Source: Odiellus spinosus
Taxonomy: Eukaryota; Arthropoda; Arachnida; Opiliones; Phalangiidae
DNA length: 64,000 bases
Reading direction: 5' to 3'
Assembly (NCBI GenBank): GCA_963920705.1
Contig: OY987237.1
Span: forward strand, 7,656,601-7,720,600
Positions 45,603-57,363 of the stretch are shown in pieces. The position numbers and the translations under genes were made by a program. The notes under the pieces are model-generated. The model was not told the origin of the DNA. It did not search any database and saw nothing but the letters and a program-made list of their open reading frames with translations. Numbering within the stretch: the first letter of the stretch is position 1; the number at the start of each line of letters is the position of its first letter.

Positions 45603-47224
45603 GTTTAAATCATAGTCAAGCTGAATTCTAATTATAAGATCAACTACTTCAGTAAACAACGAATTAACAAGAAGAAAAAAAGTGAACAACTTCAGAAAAA
45701 AATAAATTCTCAAGTTTTTTTTTTTATAATGTCTTTTGGGAGAAAACGGATTTAAAGAAATATATATATGGACTGGTAGCAATGCAGAAAGAAAATCAGA
45801 GTCTAAATTCACGAATGACTACACATGAGAAAACTTCGGTTCGTTTGACCCGAAAGAGTCAATGCGAACAAGCTGAAATGGATGTTTAATTCCTAAAGGG
45901 TAAGTCTCATGAAAATATTTGTTAAAAACTAGAAGAGAGAGGTCAATTATTTCGAAAAACAAACTCTATAACGTGCTCTGGTTTCTTATATTTCTCCTGA
46001 GGCTAATTCCCTACGCTAGGCCATGTAGTTTCACACCAATGGAAATTGCGTTACATCTTTTGATAAAAAAAGTTTAACGAATAGAATATCTTTGCAACTT
46101 TTTAACAAGGTAAGTAAACGAGTTCTTGAGATGGATTAATTTCAAACGCTCACTTAGTTCCAATCCACTCTTGGTTACTTTTATATTTCAATCGATAAAG
46201 AAAAGTCAAAGACTTCCACGTGACTTATCCTTAGAAACAAAGACAACTCCACATATACATCGCTTTGTTTCTCGCTCTACGATTTTACTTTATTGCCTCG
46301 ACTAAATCGTACGAACTGTAAAAAGAACGAGAGAAAACGAAGGAAACTAGCTAGAGTTAAGTTTCTTAAGCTTCTTTTTATCCTGAACTTGAAGCTGGCA
46401 ATGGCGCCACTTTAAGCTGATAGTAGAGACATTCGACAGGGTCTATTACCAACCGAGGAGGGTAGGGAACATTAATCGGTGTTTAGATAAAATGACGCTC
46501 GTTTTCTCGAGTGGAAATTGGAGGATTGTAAAATAGAACTTGAAGCCCGTGTTCCAAGGGTGTGAACCAAAAAAATAAAGAACTTCCGAAAGGTGACGCC
46601 AATTGCTTCCGAATAATACGAATAAAGGCATAGGAGTAAAAAGTTTAAGGAAATTTTTTTCACTTTCTTGAAACAAGTTTCTGCCCGAAAAATCGAAAAG
46701 AAAAAATTGGGAGGAGAGTTTTCAAGTTAAATAAAATTGAAACCAAAAGATACGGAACAAGAACTTTCGATCTTGTTTTTCAGTTTTAAAGGGAGCTTGA
46801 AGTATTCAAACAAATTGCTTGAAATCTTAATTTCATCAGCGTTGTTTAGAAAATTTAGTATTTTACCTTGAAACTTATTCAACGATCGAAATAAAAGTGT
46901 AAGAAACCTTTCAGAATTTCTAAAACTTCCTGTATAATCATATTTATTCATTCATTTAAGATGTTAAATTTAAACCCACTCAATAGTTCCCAAAAATTTA
47001 TCTATAGTAAATAGTAATCGAATCGAAATTTTAATCTCGTAAAGAGCTCCAAGATAAAGTCGCGAAATTATCTCGATAAACAACACTAATTTTATTGGTT
47101 TCCTCCATAAGTATTTGATATAAAACCATCCCTGTAAGTTTGTCTCTTTCATGATGAATAATTTATATTATTCAATCAATTAACTGTTATTTAAAAAACC
47201 TTTTATCTTAACCATGAAATAGAC
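45603..47224. other. Intergenic, nothing recognised
   Basis: No supported gene. Minus-strand frames at 45582-45812, 46446-46676 and 46727-46951 lack domains. Confidence 0.4.
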
Positions 47225-47331
47225 GAGGGGTCAGACACTCTTGAATTCGCTGTACACCTGAGTTCACTGAGTTCAGCTTTGACAGTGCATTGAGTTCAAA
47301 AATTTTGTCCACCTGAATTTGTCTGACCCCT
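47225..47331. mobile_element. Family C element, short copy
   Basis: Begins GAGGGGTCAGACACTCTTG and ends GAATTTGTCTGACCCCTT, the inverted terminus. It is about 107 bp, shorter than 33495-33640 because one internal CAGCTTTGA repeat is absent. Confidence 0.8.
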
Positions 47332-48067
47332 TGGAAATCGCAGTCTACAATCGATTTTATATATCAGACTATATCCTACAAGAACCACAATTTCATAGAC
47401 TTCATATTATCTAGACACGAAAACTGATGAAACCAAATCAAGAGCTAAGAAAAATTATCTTACACCTTTCTACGTGCTGAAAACTCCAAAGGATTATCAT
47501 GGTCATTCCCAAGACTGGTATAGACGGAGACATGAAAGTGGCTCGTAAATCGCGAAATAAGGAAAATAAAATGGGTTAGCCTGTTCGGTTATAAAAGGCT
47601 ATGTGTAAAGGATAGAATCCCTCGCCTTGCATGGTCCCTCTTAGTCATTAAAAACAAAATGACCATTAAGAAGTGACCGTTGTTGCAACCCCCTGGAATC
47701 AGATTTATAGACGCGAGAGAGATGAAAAGAAATAAGAAGACTTTCTTCAGGCAGGCATGGCAAAATCCCAACGCGTAACCTACTGCAAAATGTAAGAGGG
47801 GACTAAAGCCAATAAAAGACTCGAACAAGACAACAAGGAGTCGCTGTTGTGTAAAATGTCAAACTACAAAATTATATTTATCTTGTAAACTGGATTACTC
47901 GTTATCTCTATCGATTATGTGGTTCAGTGCACCATCTCTCACCTAGATATATAAGAGGCTACCATCTACAATTAAAGAGAGAATTCAATATTAATACTAC
48001 TATTAAAATAAGACTGAATATTTTTGCAAACTAATATTAAGCCAGAAATCGATTCTTAACTTATCAA
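47332..48067. other. Intergenic, nothing recognised
   Basis: No supported gene. The 79-codon minus frame at 47589-47828 is hydrophobic but has no recognisable domain. Confidence 0.4.
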
Positions 48068-48106
48068 GAAAGTAGGCTTAGCTGGAATCCATGGAGAGTT
48101 TGATAT
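48068..48106. mobile_element. Fragment of a family B element end
   Basis: AAAGTAGGCTTAGCTGGAAT followed by CCATGGAGAGTT matches the outer part of family B at 49966-49990 and, reversed, 60605-60638. Confidence 0.55.
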
Positions 48107-48379
48107 CTCTCCTGAAAATAGTCTCCAGCCAATCACGCGTGAAGCGCGCTTTATTCCGCCGACAATAAAACGATTCGAACTAAGCTTAAGTCTCCCTAAA
48201 TCATTAAGCCTATTTTCCGAGTTAAAAATGTATTTCTGGCTTTTAACTCATTTATTTTTTTTATAAAATATCCTTTAAGCCCCGTTTTGAATCTACTTAT
48301 TCAAGGTTTTGTTTTCGCTTTTATACAAGAGAAGCTTATATCAAATCAATTTAGATATCCGCTTCTCTTTCAGTTAAAG

Positions 48380-48717
48380 CAGAAGCCGATGAAACCCTCC
48401 TTTGAAGTCTACTACTCTAATGTTCCATGTAGCGCTCCTCTCTGTATGGGTAAAATTCCCAATTTTACGAGATCGGAGGGGTCCTACTTCATACCCCCTG
48501 TCTACGGAAAATTGGAAATTCTCTCTCTCCACAAACGACGACGTTTTTTTTGACGAACTCTAAGGCTGCTAGAGATATTCGCTGGACAAACTCCCACTCC
48601 GAAAATATCTACCGTTAGGAGGCGTACGAATCGCGCTTTTTGAAACTAACCCATACAGAGAGGGGTAGACAAGACCCGGGAGTAATAGACTTCAAAGGAG
48701 GGTTTCATCGGCTTCTG
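48380..48717 (+). mobile_element. Family A TIR element, copy 2
   Basis: A 338-bp copy with the same CAGAAGCC...GGCTTCTG ends as copy 1, flanked by 7-bp direct repeats GTTAAAG at 48373-48379 and 48718-48724. Very close in sequence to copies 1 and 4. The 88-codon frame 48287-48553 runs from flanking DNA into the element and is not a gene. Confidence 0.94.
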
Positions 48718-48724
48718 GTTAAAG

Positions 48725-49960
48725 CCTGATAACGTGGGTTAAACAAAAAACTCTCAAGCTTCAACTTTGATTTGAGGCTCGATTCTTGGCCAAAATTATC
48801 TTGATTGAAAACGCGCCTCATGTCTTCCAGCCACCCTTTAACACGTAGGATACCCGTGGGACACAAATTAAATTTGCTACTAAATAATACAGCTTCTTCT
48901 TGAAGCGCGACTTAAAACAATTTTACACGGAAAAAAAAATTCCTTTAAAGGTTATGCATTCGGGAAAAAAAATGGTTCCTAATTGTGATAGTTGGAGATT
49001 ATCTCGCTAAGGGTGGTGCTGGTTACTTAAGCACACTTGTCCTTTTGTGTTCAGGCCGGTTACATTTGATTGCCAATTTAAAATCCACAAAAAGATACGC
49101 AATTAAGTCACCAACTTCATAAACCTACAGTTTGAATGAGAAAGTGGCGCGTAGTTAGTGGTCCCGTCGGCTATTGGTCATTGCTTGTTTTTCCACTTGA
49201 CCATATCCGGAGTTATAAAGCCAAGAGTGAAGGTCGCTTACGAAAAAAATTACGTACAGGCTGGAAGTTGCTGCTGCGACGTCGGAAGAGCTGCTATAAG
49301 TCGATTATTTGATATAGTGGCCAAAATCCGATTTCATTTGGTCCCGAATTGACCTCTCGCGCCGCTGCGCCTTATCCATTTCCAGTTCCCCCGTCAAATC
49401 CACCTCTGCCCTTCTAGTAACTCCTCCCGTTTCAACCAAACTTACACCCCTTCTCCCGTCTCTTAACGCCAGAATGACCCTTTAGAAAAACCTCAAAGGG
49501 AACATGAAAGAAATTAATATCGTTTGAACAGCTTATGAATTTTATTTCGAGTGGGTTTTCTTTTTAAATTAAAATTTCAGAAAAAAATCCAAAATTTAGA
49601 ACTTATAAACTACTAACTTTGAATGGAATTGTATGTAATGATGTGAGAATTAAGTTTCAGAGTAATTTTATCGATTCATCTCTGAACTATTTTTAAAATT
49701 AGTATTATTTCATATTTAATATGTGAATTTTAAAATAAGTAACCCTCATTTTCATTTTAGCTTCGCATAATTTAACCCGTATAGTGATATTAATATTAAT
49801 AATAAATGAAATTAAACAAGACATTTTAAATTGAATAATTTTAAAGGAGAATTACGTTTGATATAGTTAAAAATGGTCTAATTGAGGGGTAAAATAATAT
49901 AAAACAACTATTAAAATCGAAACCAATCTTCAACTTAACTAAAAATAAATTTATATCTTA
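48725..49960. other. Intergenic, nothing recognised
   Basis: No supported gene or element. Confidence 0.4.
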
Positions 49961-50145
49961 CTCGAAAAATAGGCTTAGCTGAATTCCTATGATTTCGAAT
50001 TCTTGGCATATAAGGGTCATCGATCCAATGAGCAAAGGCCCGTCGCTAAGGCGAGATCTAAACGAGACTTCACTAACATTCGATTGGTCGCTGACCCTTA
50101 TATGCGAAGAATTCAGGATCTCCATGAATCTGAGTTTTAAATTGA
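49961..50145. mobile_element. Family B fold-back element
   Basis: The left arm GAATTCTTGGCATATAAGGG and the right arm CCTTATATGCGAAGAATTC are inverted, with AATAGGCTTAGCTGAAT outside on the left and GATCTCCATGAATC outside on the right. The interior holds AAAGGCCCGTCGCTAAGGCG as in 60487-60638. Confidence 0.75.
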
Positions 50146-53049
50146 TTCATAGTTTAATATTTGTTGGTAAGAAATTTTACCAGTGGATTAAGGAGGAGGT
50201 GAGGTTCATTCTCCCTTTAAACACGAGTCTGTCCTCGACCACTGGTCATCGCAAACCACAATCCGACATATTTTATTTCTCCCCTCCCCAAATAAAAATG
50301 GTATTAAGGGCATATATTACTAGTATTTAGTATAAAAGGATGAAACTGGTCAATTAAGGTCATCTTCACCATTAATCAACGTCGATAAAAAAAGAGGTCC
50401 AAGAGGCGGTGGAACTGCCAGAAAGAGATGAGCTATATTTTTTATAGAGCTTGGTTTTTCTCAAAAGCAGCAGCTTGAGGCGCATTAATACAGAATTTTA
50501 AGCTTCATAGAGGAAAAACTAGTTATTGTCAACTGTATTTGGATACGAATATAACCGTCAGTGAAATATTGTTTTATGTAAGAGAAGGAATGACATACCC
50601 TACAACGTTTAGTTTTGACGCTGGTTTTTTTTTTTTTTTTTTTTTTTTCGGAGCCTACAGAAAAGCATCACATACTCTAATCCTAAAACGACCCAAATAT
50701 CACAGGCGCCATCGTAAAATACGCTACCAAAAACGTTTTAAGTATTTAAAGTGATGCCGTCAATTTTTTTTTAAGTATATGGATTATATTTTCATTTTTT
50801 GATACTATTAAAAACCTTTAATAAATATTTAAAAGTTTAAATGAAACTGATGAATAAATTTTTTGATTTTACAATTTTTTCTGTATCTACGTTATCCAAT
50901 ACCTAAGAAAAATATCAGCTCTCTTAAATATGAAAAGAAAATGTTCAAAATTTGGGTCATTACCGTAAATTTACCAATGAAACTTGAAGATTCGATTAAG
51001 AATAATTGCCCGATTTAAAATAAGTCTTAAATAACATCAAATCATAAAATTGGGATTCTTCTCGTTCGTTACACTAATATCTCAATATTGATTTTGCAAG
51101 ATGTTATGCAACTTCAGTTTTTTGGGGGTCCATGGAGACCACGATTTTATTTATATGTATATTATAATCCCCTTAAGAGACTAAACACTATGTTCGATAC
51201 GGCGCAAGAAACCGTAATGACCACCGAGGAAAAATAGAAAAGAAAAGCTAGAAGGGACATAGGGCTGGGATATGGGAGTATATAGTCCTATAGATGTCTT
51301 TTTCGAAGAGGTTTACTGGAATTAGCCCTGGGAATTGAGCCTATTTATCAGGACGTTCCCCAAACTTTAACCTTGAACGTAATTCGCTATATAACCCACA
51401 GCTTTAGCCCAGAGCGCATTTCCTGTCTCTGGCAACTGTTTTTTGTTACACGCTGTTATGACCAGGATAATTTTTCTAGTGGTAAAGATAGTTGAAGGTC
51501 GTGCAAACACGTGAGCTGATTAGATAGTTATTTAGTTTATACACTAATGGTTTCTAAAAGGAATTAAAGAATGAAAGTAAGGACGAGTCGTCGAAATGAC
51601 GTAACGAAGCCTATTTTTTAGCTTTCTAGTAAAATCACTAGGTTTGCTACAACAATGAGGAGAAATAGAGATCCTCCGAAATTAATTAATCAACCCTTGT
51701 ACACTATATTATCCATCTTTCTTCTCGAGGAAGAGTTTTGGTACGTGTCTATGTCACTACAGATGGGTATCCTTAAAAATCCTACGAAATCTTAATTCTG
51801 AAGTTTCTACGACATTTCAAACTATAACAGAATTAACTGTGACTTTTATTACAGTTAATAAAACGTCTCATGTCAATCTATAAATTATATTTTAGACTAT
51901 CTCTGCAACTCCCACAGTTAAGCAAAATAGTTAGAACCAATATATACACGCATAATTATGTGTATGTATCTTCTACAAGTCTAGCAATTCCCAAAAGTTT
52001 ACTTTTAACTACAGTGCGTCGCCAGTTCATGTCCAATAGACTGTCTTTTTAATGTGACAAAAAATTATCTGGAGTACTTATATCATTTAACGAGAGACAA
52101 TAGCATTTAAAACGGCTTTACTTATTGTTACTTCAGCCATCAACGTCACAACCTTAGCGTCATCACACTAAGTATGGGAACAATCCCACAAATTACTCAT
52201 TACGTTCAGCGACGCGTATCGAAGCATACGGTATAGGTTACCGCTTAATATATTTTACACAGAGGATATTCTTCGGCTTTCTGGACGCAGCGTGTTGCGT
52301 CTTTGTGTTTTTGGAGTAAATTCGACATTATTTAACGTTTTTCTTTTGACCGCCGTATGAAAAACAATAAATCGGGGTCAAATAATCCCAAGACGATAAT
52401 AAACCCACATAATAACCCTATATTTTAGATTTATTTTTTGTTACCAGCATATATTAGCACACTTTTCAACCGTGTCAGAAACAATTAGGTCTCAAACAAT
52501 GACCTTCTTTTGTTTTCCGTCATATTTTCCTCTTTAAAAAAGAAGTTAACGTCATGAAAGTTACGTCATAAATGGGGTTCTATTTTCTCGTTTACATCAT
52601 AAAGAAAAGCACACACATATCAACCATAAAGCCTTCAAATTGAAAAATATCATAATTTGTTTTCGTAACGTAGCTAAAGAGAGTCCGGAACATAATGTAA
52701 GAGAATAAGCCCCGCCCATGCCCAGGAGAGTCGCTGCTTACTGGTACAGCATCGTGCGTCCCTGGACTGTCCACTGCTAGTTATACACGCGTCATTGCCT
52801 GGTTTTCTTTCTCCTTATACCTTTCGGACTATTGTCTCTAAACCACTGAACATAATACGTTCGTAAAGTATTGCCTGTAGTGGGGTAAAAAGGGAGACGG
52901 TAGTCTATATAGACTCAACGTCCAAAGGAACAATTAAAGGCATACTTCATCAAAACTTTATCGTCGAATAGCGTGTCCACTTTGTCCATCAAGACATTTA
53001 GGTTATATATTAACGATAGGGTGGATTTATAAGCACCCTTTTTAACCCC
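50146..53049. other. Intergenic, nothing recognised
   Basis: A T-tract lies at about 50626-50648. No gene supported. Short frames at 50539-50754 and 52592-52774 lack domains. Confidence 0.4.
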
Positions 53050-53800
53050 TTCCCATGATGTTTCTTCACAGAACTGTTTTTCCTCAATCTATCCATGGAG
53101 AAAGGTTTAATAGAGTACATTTCTAACAGTTTCTTAACGGATTTATCTCCTTGTACAAAATACAGACGATGTCCATGGGAGAAAGTTTACTAAAATGACT
53201 GTTGGATTTACCTCCTCTATCCTAAGATTTCTTCATTCCATCTACTTCCTGGAAGACAATGTCTATCCATGGATAATGATTTAACAGAGTGAATATAATA
53301 TGGTGGATTTTATGTAAAACGACTATGATATTTCATTAATACTCCTAATTTCTCATCCATGGGCAAAGATTTAATAAAGTGAAATGTGCGTCTGATGGCT
53401 TTCACGTCAACGTTCTACAGGTTTCTATTATTACCCCAACATTTATTTATTCCACTATCTTCCTTGTATACGAAAATAAGAGTTTAAAAGAGTGAAAGGT
53501 ACGAGATCCCCGAGGATTTAACACCGGGTAACTATTCCTTTAACATTTCTTTATTCCACCTTCTTCCTTGTACAAAAAACAGAGCATATCCATAGAGAAA
53601 GGTTTAATAGAGTGGAAGGTACGATTGTCTGATAAAGTTTACAGCGGATTTCTATCATTCCCCTAACATTTCTTTATTCCATCATTTTTGAGGTACAAAA
53701 ACCAATTTAATATCGAACGAGTGGATGTCACGATACGGAGGAGTTAGGCGAAAAACTTTCTAAGCAAGTTTATAACCTTCCCCTAACATTTCTTTATTCA
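53050..53800. repeat. Degenerate tandem repeat, unit about 80-120 bp
   Basis: A recurrent order of blocks: TTCCTTGTACAAAA, then TCCATGGAGAAAGGTTTAAT, then AGAGTG and later CATTTCTTTATTCCA. The TCCATGG block occurs near 53092, 53173, 53266 and 53358, with weaker forms near 53468 and 53590. The spacing grows from about 81 to about 122 bp, so indels have accumulated. Six or more units. Confidence 0.75.
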
Positions 53801-54598
53801 TCGTCGCTCAATGTACGTATTTACAATCCGAATCAGTTAGAATTTTCAGTACGTACAATATACGTTATCCTACTATTTCTAAGAAATCAATTCCTATAAA
53901 ATTGATGCTAGCCAATATGGATACAGGCGCTGAATATTCCAAATGATTTCTACTTTGTCGCGGGGAGAAGGGGTTTCGACTGATGTGGGTGCAAATGTTC
54001 GATAAAGAAACGGTTAAACACGAAAGATAGATAAAATATCTACAATATAAAGAAAAGAAAGGGGTGTGGAAAGGGTTACAACTTGGTGGAAACGATATTA
54101 CACGCTCTTTATATATACAGCTATATCAAAACACTTCTCGAAGTTCATTTATTATCTTGTACAAATACACTTTCTTACTCCGTTTCAGGGTTGGGTCGTA
54201 CTATTATTATATGTATTACGTAATTTATTGAACTAATAATGTCTGGTTAACGACTGTCATTACGTTTAAAGATACTGTTTAATAGCATTATCAGATTTTT
54301 AATCTACTCGAAGGGATAAAGAATACGAGTAACTTGTAATTTTTAAACGATTATAAGCGTTAAAAGTGATTCACTCGTAAATATGCAGTTAACACAGTGT
54401 AAATTTGAGCCAGGGATGCCCAATTCCATTTTAACACGGATTACCGCTCGTATAAAAGCTCCATAACCTCCCCATTACCTGTTCTACATCTCCCCAGTTA
54501 CGTAATCTCCAAAAATTCGAATTAAACAAGATTAATTAGGATTGGCCTTGAAACAGTTTATTTTTAACTAGATTTCCCGTAGCGATAAGACAATTTTG

Positions 54599-54638
<40 letters not shown>

Positions 54639-55633
54639 AATTTCCGTTTCCTCTCTTATTCATCGATGCACTACCAAATAAAACGCAAAACCAATAAAAC
54701 GCGAATCCGGTGATTCAAAAAAGAAGAACCCCCAATGGAGAGACCGCGAGATAGATGTTAATTAATCTGCCGCATTCAGTTTGCTCGCGTGTCTTTGAAT
54801 GGGGGAAAATATTGAGAAAATGAAATAAATCGAATTTTGCCCTTTTTTGCTACAAATAAATGACACATTACTCTGTGCAATCCACAGCCTAGAAAAGTTT
54901 GTCGCGTTTTTTAAAGCATTTTAAAGAAAGAGAGCTCTGGGAGCAAAAGAAAATAAAAAAAAAAATCATGGCAAAAAATTGATTATTGGTAAAAAATATT
55001 CGAAGAATAACTTTACGCCTTTTCACAATTTTTTTTCATTAGTTTGAAAAGTGTTTCGCCAAAATCATTTTTTTTTTTATTATTTCTTTTTAAATTGAAG
55101 GGTGAGCAAAGATTTTTTTAAAGAGAAAATGAACTGAAAAAAATTATAAAATTTCAGTTATAAATTGGTGAATAACTAGTAATTTTTTTATTATTTTTTC
55201 TGTGAATTTTTAATTTTAATCAGACTATTAAAAAGCCATTTTCAAAATTTTATACGGCTGGGTTCACGCGTTAGAAAACGTCAAAAAATATATATCAATT
55301 TTTTTCCGACATAAATGACTTAGTTAATTTCCGGAACGTAACGATAATTTTCATACGAAAGGTTGGAAATTCTGGATTAATTACGGTTATGGGAAATAGA
55401 ACGCGAAAGCGACTTTATCACGTGACAGAACGCGCGAGAATCAACTGTAGGCTCCTACAATAAACACGCGACCATAGTGATGACGTAGTATTGCGGGATT
55501 TTTTTTTTTTAAATTTGAAAAATGGCGATTATAAAATATTTTTCCTATGACGTATGAATCTCTAACGATCTTTCCTAAAATGTTACTCAATTTCCATTTG
55601 GAGAGAAAGAAAAATCCTTGGGTGGCGAAAACC
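53801..55633. other. Intergenic with a long T-tract
   Basis: A T-run of about 34 bases lies near 54600-54633. No gene supported. Confidence 0.45.
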
Positions 55634-55793
55634 GAGGGGGCAGACACTCGCGAACTCGGGTGTAGAAAATTTTTGAACTCTTTGCACTATCAAAGCTGAA
55701 CTCAAGAGTTCATAAGAGTTCGAACTCAATCAACTGTCAAAGCTGACTCAGTGAACTCAGTTGTACAGCTAATTCAAGAGTGTCTGACCCTCG
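55634..55793. mobile_element. Family C element, longest clear copy
   Basis: Begins GAGGGGGCAGACACTCGCGA and ends TCAAGAGTGTCTGACCCTC, the inverted terminus; interior blocks CACTATCAAAGCTGAACTCA and AACTGTCAAAGCTGACTCA are direct repeats of each other. About 160 bp. Confidence 0.82.
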
Positions 55794-56036
55794 GCGAAAA
55801 CAAGTCACATTACGTAAATAGCGTACGACCCATCTTGTTTTGAAGAGGCAAGATTTGAAAATTATATTTTCGTATACATGGCGCGCGTGTAGCTTTATTA
55901 TTTGCATCCGCGGTTTGGGGGCAAACTATTGGGATTTAGAAAAAGATTTGAATCAGCTGAAGCCCAGTTTGTCCACTTTCCCTAAAAATTCTAAACTCCT
56001 ATGGACTTATAGTAATAAATCATTAAATGTTAGTAT

Positions 56037-56372
56037 CAGAAGCCGATGAAACCCTCCTTTGAAGTCTATTACTCCCGGGTCTTGTCTACCCCTCTCTGTA
56101 TGGGTTATTCTCAAAAGGCGCGATTCGTAAGCCTCCAAACGGTAGATGTTTTCGGAGCGTGAGTTCGTCAAGCGAATATCTCTAGCAGCCTTGGAGTTCG
56201 TCCAAAAACGTCGTCGTTTGTGGAGAGAGAGAATTTCCAATTTTCCGTAGACAGGGGGGATGAAGTAGGACCCCTTGTAACTCGTAAAATTGGGAATTTT
56301 ACCCATACAGAGAGGAGCGCTATATGTAACATTGGAGTAGTAGACTTCAAAGGAGGGTTTCATCGGCTTCTG
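56037..56372 (-). mobile_element. Family A TIR element, copy 3 (inverted)
   Basis: A 336-bp copy in opposite orientation to copies 1, 2 and 4, shown by the internal GCGAATATCTCTAGCAGCC block. It is flanked by 7-bp direct repeats TTAGTAT at 56030-56036 and 56373-56379. The 118-codon minus frame covering it is transposon sequence without a transposase domain. Confidence 0.94.
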
Positions 56373-56835
56373 TTAGTATAGATAGTGTTTCAAACCTCTT
56401 TTTTGTTTTGTAAGAAGTTAAGAACCCGATTGAAGGGGGTACTGTACTGTTGTTAAAATAGATTCATTAATTATTTTTGGGTCGTATCCCACGCTTTCCT
56501 AAAAGAGGATCAGAGATTTAAAGTGTGTTGTTTATAAAGTCAACGAAAAATCAAACTGCCTTAAATTCAAACACGCCGACATTGATTGATTTATTTTTTT
56601 TTATTCTTGTATATCCCTAAATCCATCTATTTTCCTTCTTTACTCCATTTTAGAAAAAGAATCTCATGGCTAGCCGCTAATATTAGCGTGTTCCAAAAAC
56701 TTTGTAAAACCAATATTTAAGTTACACACACACGCACAAAAACACTCAACTCACGCCTGCGGGAGCAATATCCAGATTAGAAAAATTTATTCAATAAAAA
56801 TATCATGACCCAAAGCTTTTAAAGGGATTATGCTA

Positions 56836-56998
56836 GAAAATCCTAAATTTCTTCGCATTGAAGGGTCAGTTACCAATCGAATGTTATTGGAAGTGTCATG
56901 GATATCTCGCCTTAACAACAGACCTATGCTCATTGGTCGCTAACCCATCAATGCGAAGAAATTCAGGATCTCCGTGAATCCAACTAAGCCTATTTCCT
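56836..56998. mobile_element. Family B fold-back element
   Basis: Left arm CCTAAATTTCTTCGCATTGA and right arm TCAATGCGAAGAAATTCAGG are inverted; the right side continues ATCTCCGTGAATCC and AACTAAGCCTATTTCC as in 60605-60638. Confidence 0.78.
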
Positions 56999-57146
56999 AA
57001 TTCCTTATGTTGCCAAAACATGAAAACTCAGCAAATGTTTCGTGATAATTTATAGTTATCAAAACTGCGTTGTAGGCTTAGCTAATCTAGTTCGTGGATT
57101 TGATGATTAAGGGTAATTTAGCGTGAATCCTCATATGAGTTTTGAT

Positions 57147-57363
57147 ATGTAGTAAACGTTAATTAATGAGACAGATACTTCATGGTTTAAACACCTCAAA
57201 ATTTAATATTTGGGGAGCTTTCGAGCACACAACGCTCCTTTTCAGACCCAGCTAATAGCTGGGTCTGAAAAGGAGCGTTGTGTGCTCTAAAGCTCCCCAA
57301 ATATTAAATTTTGAGGTGTTTAAACCATGAAGTATCTGTCTCATTAATTAACGTTTACTACAT
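57147..57363. repeat. 217-bp almost perfect palindrome
   Basis: Arms of 108 bp are complementary around a single central base at 57255. I found mismatch only at one position in each arm (TTCGAG on the left against TTAGAG in the reverse complement of the right). The sequence next to the centre reads CAGACCCAGCTAATAGCTGG. There is no loop or internal domain, unlike an ordinary fold-back element, and pairing stops abruptly at both ends. Confidence 0.97.

Noticed and set aside
54600..54633. T34 tract as a SINE/LINE tail
   Set aside because: No recognisable retrotransposon body or target duplication next to it; likely a simple repeat.
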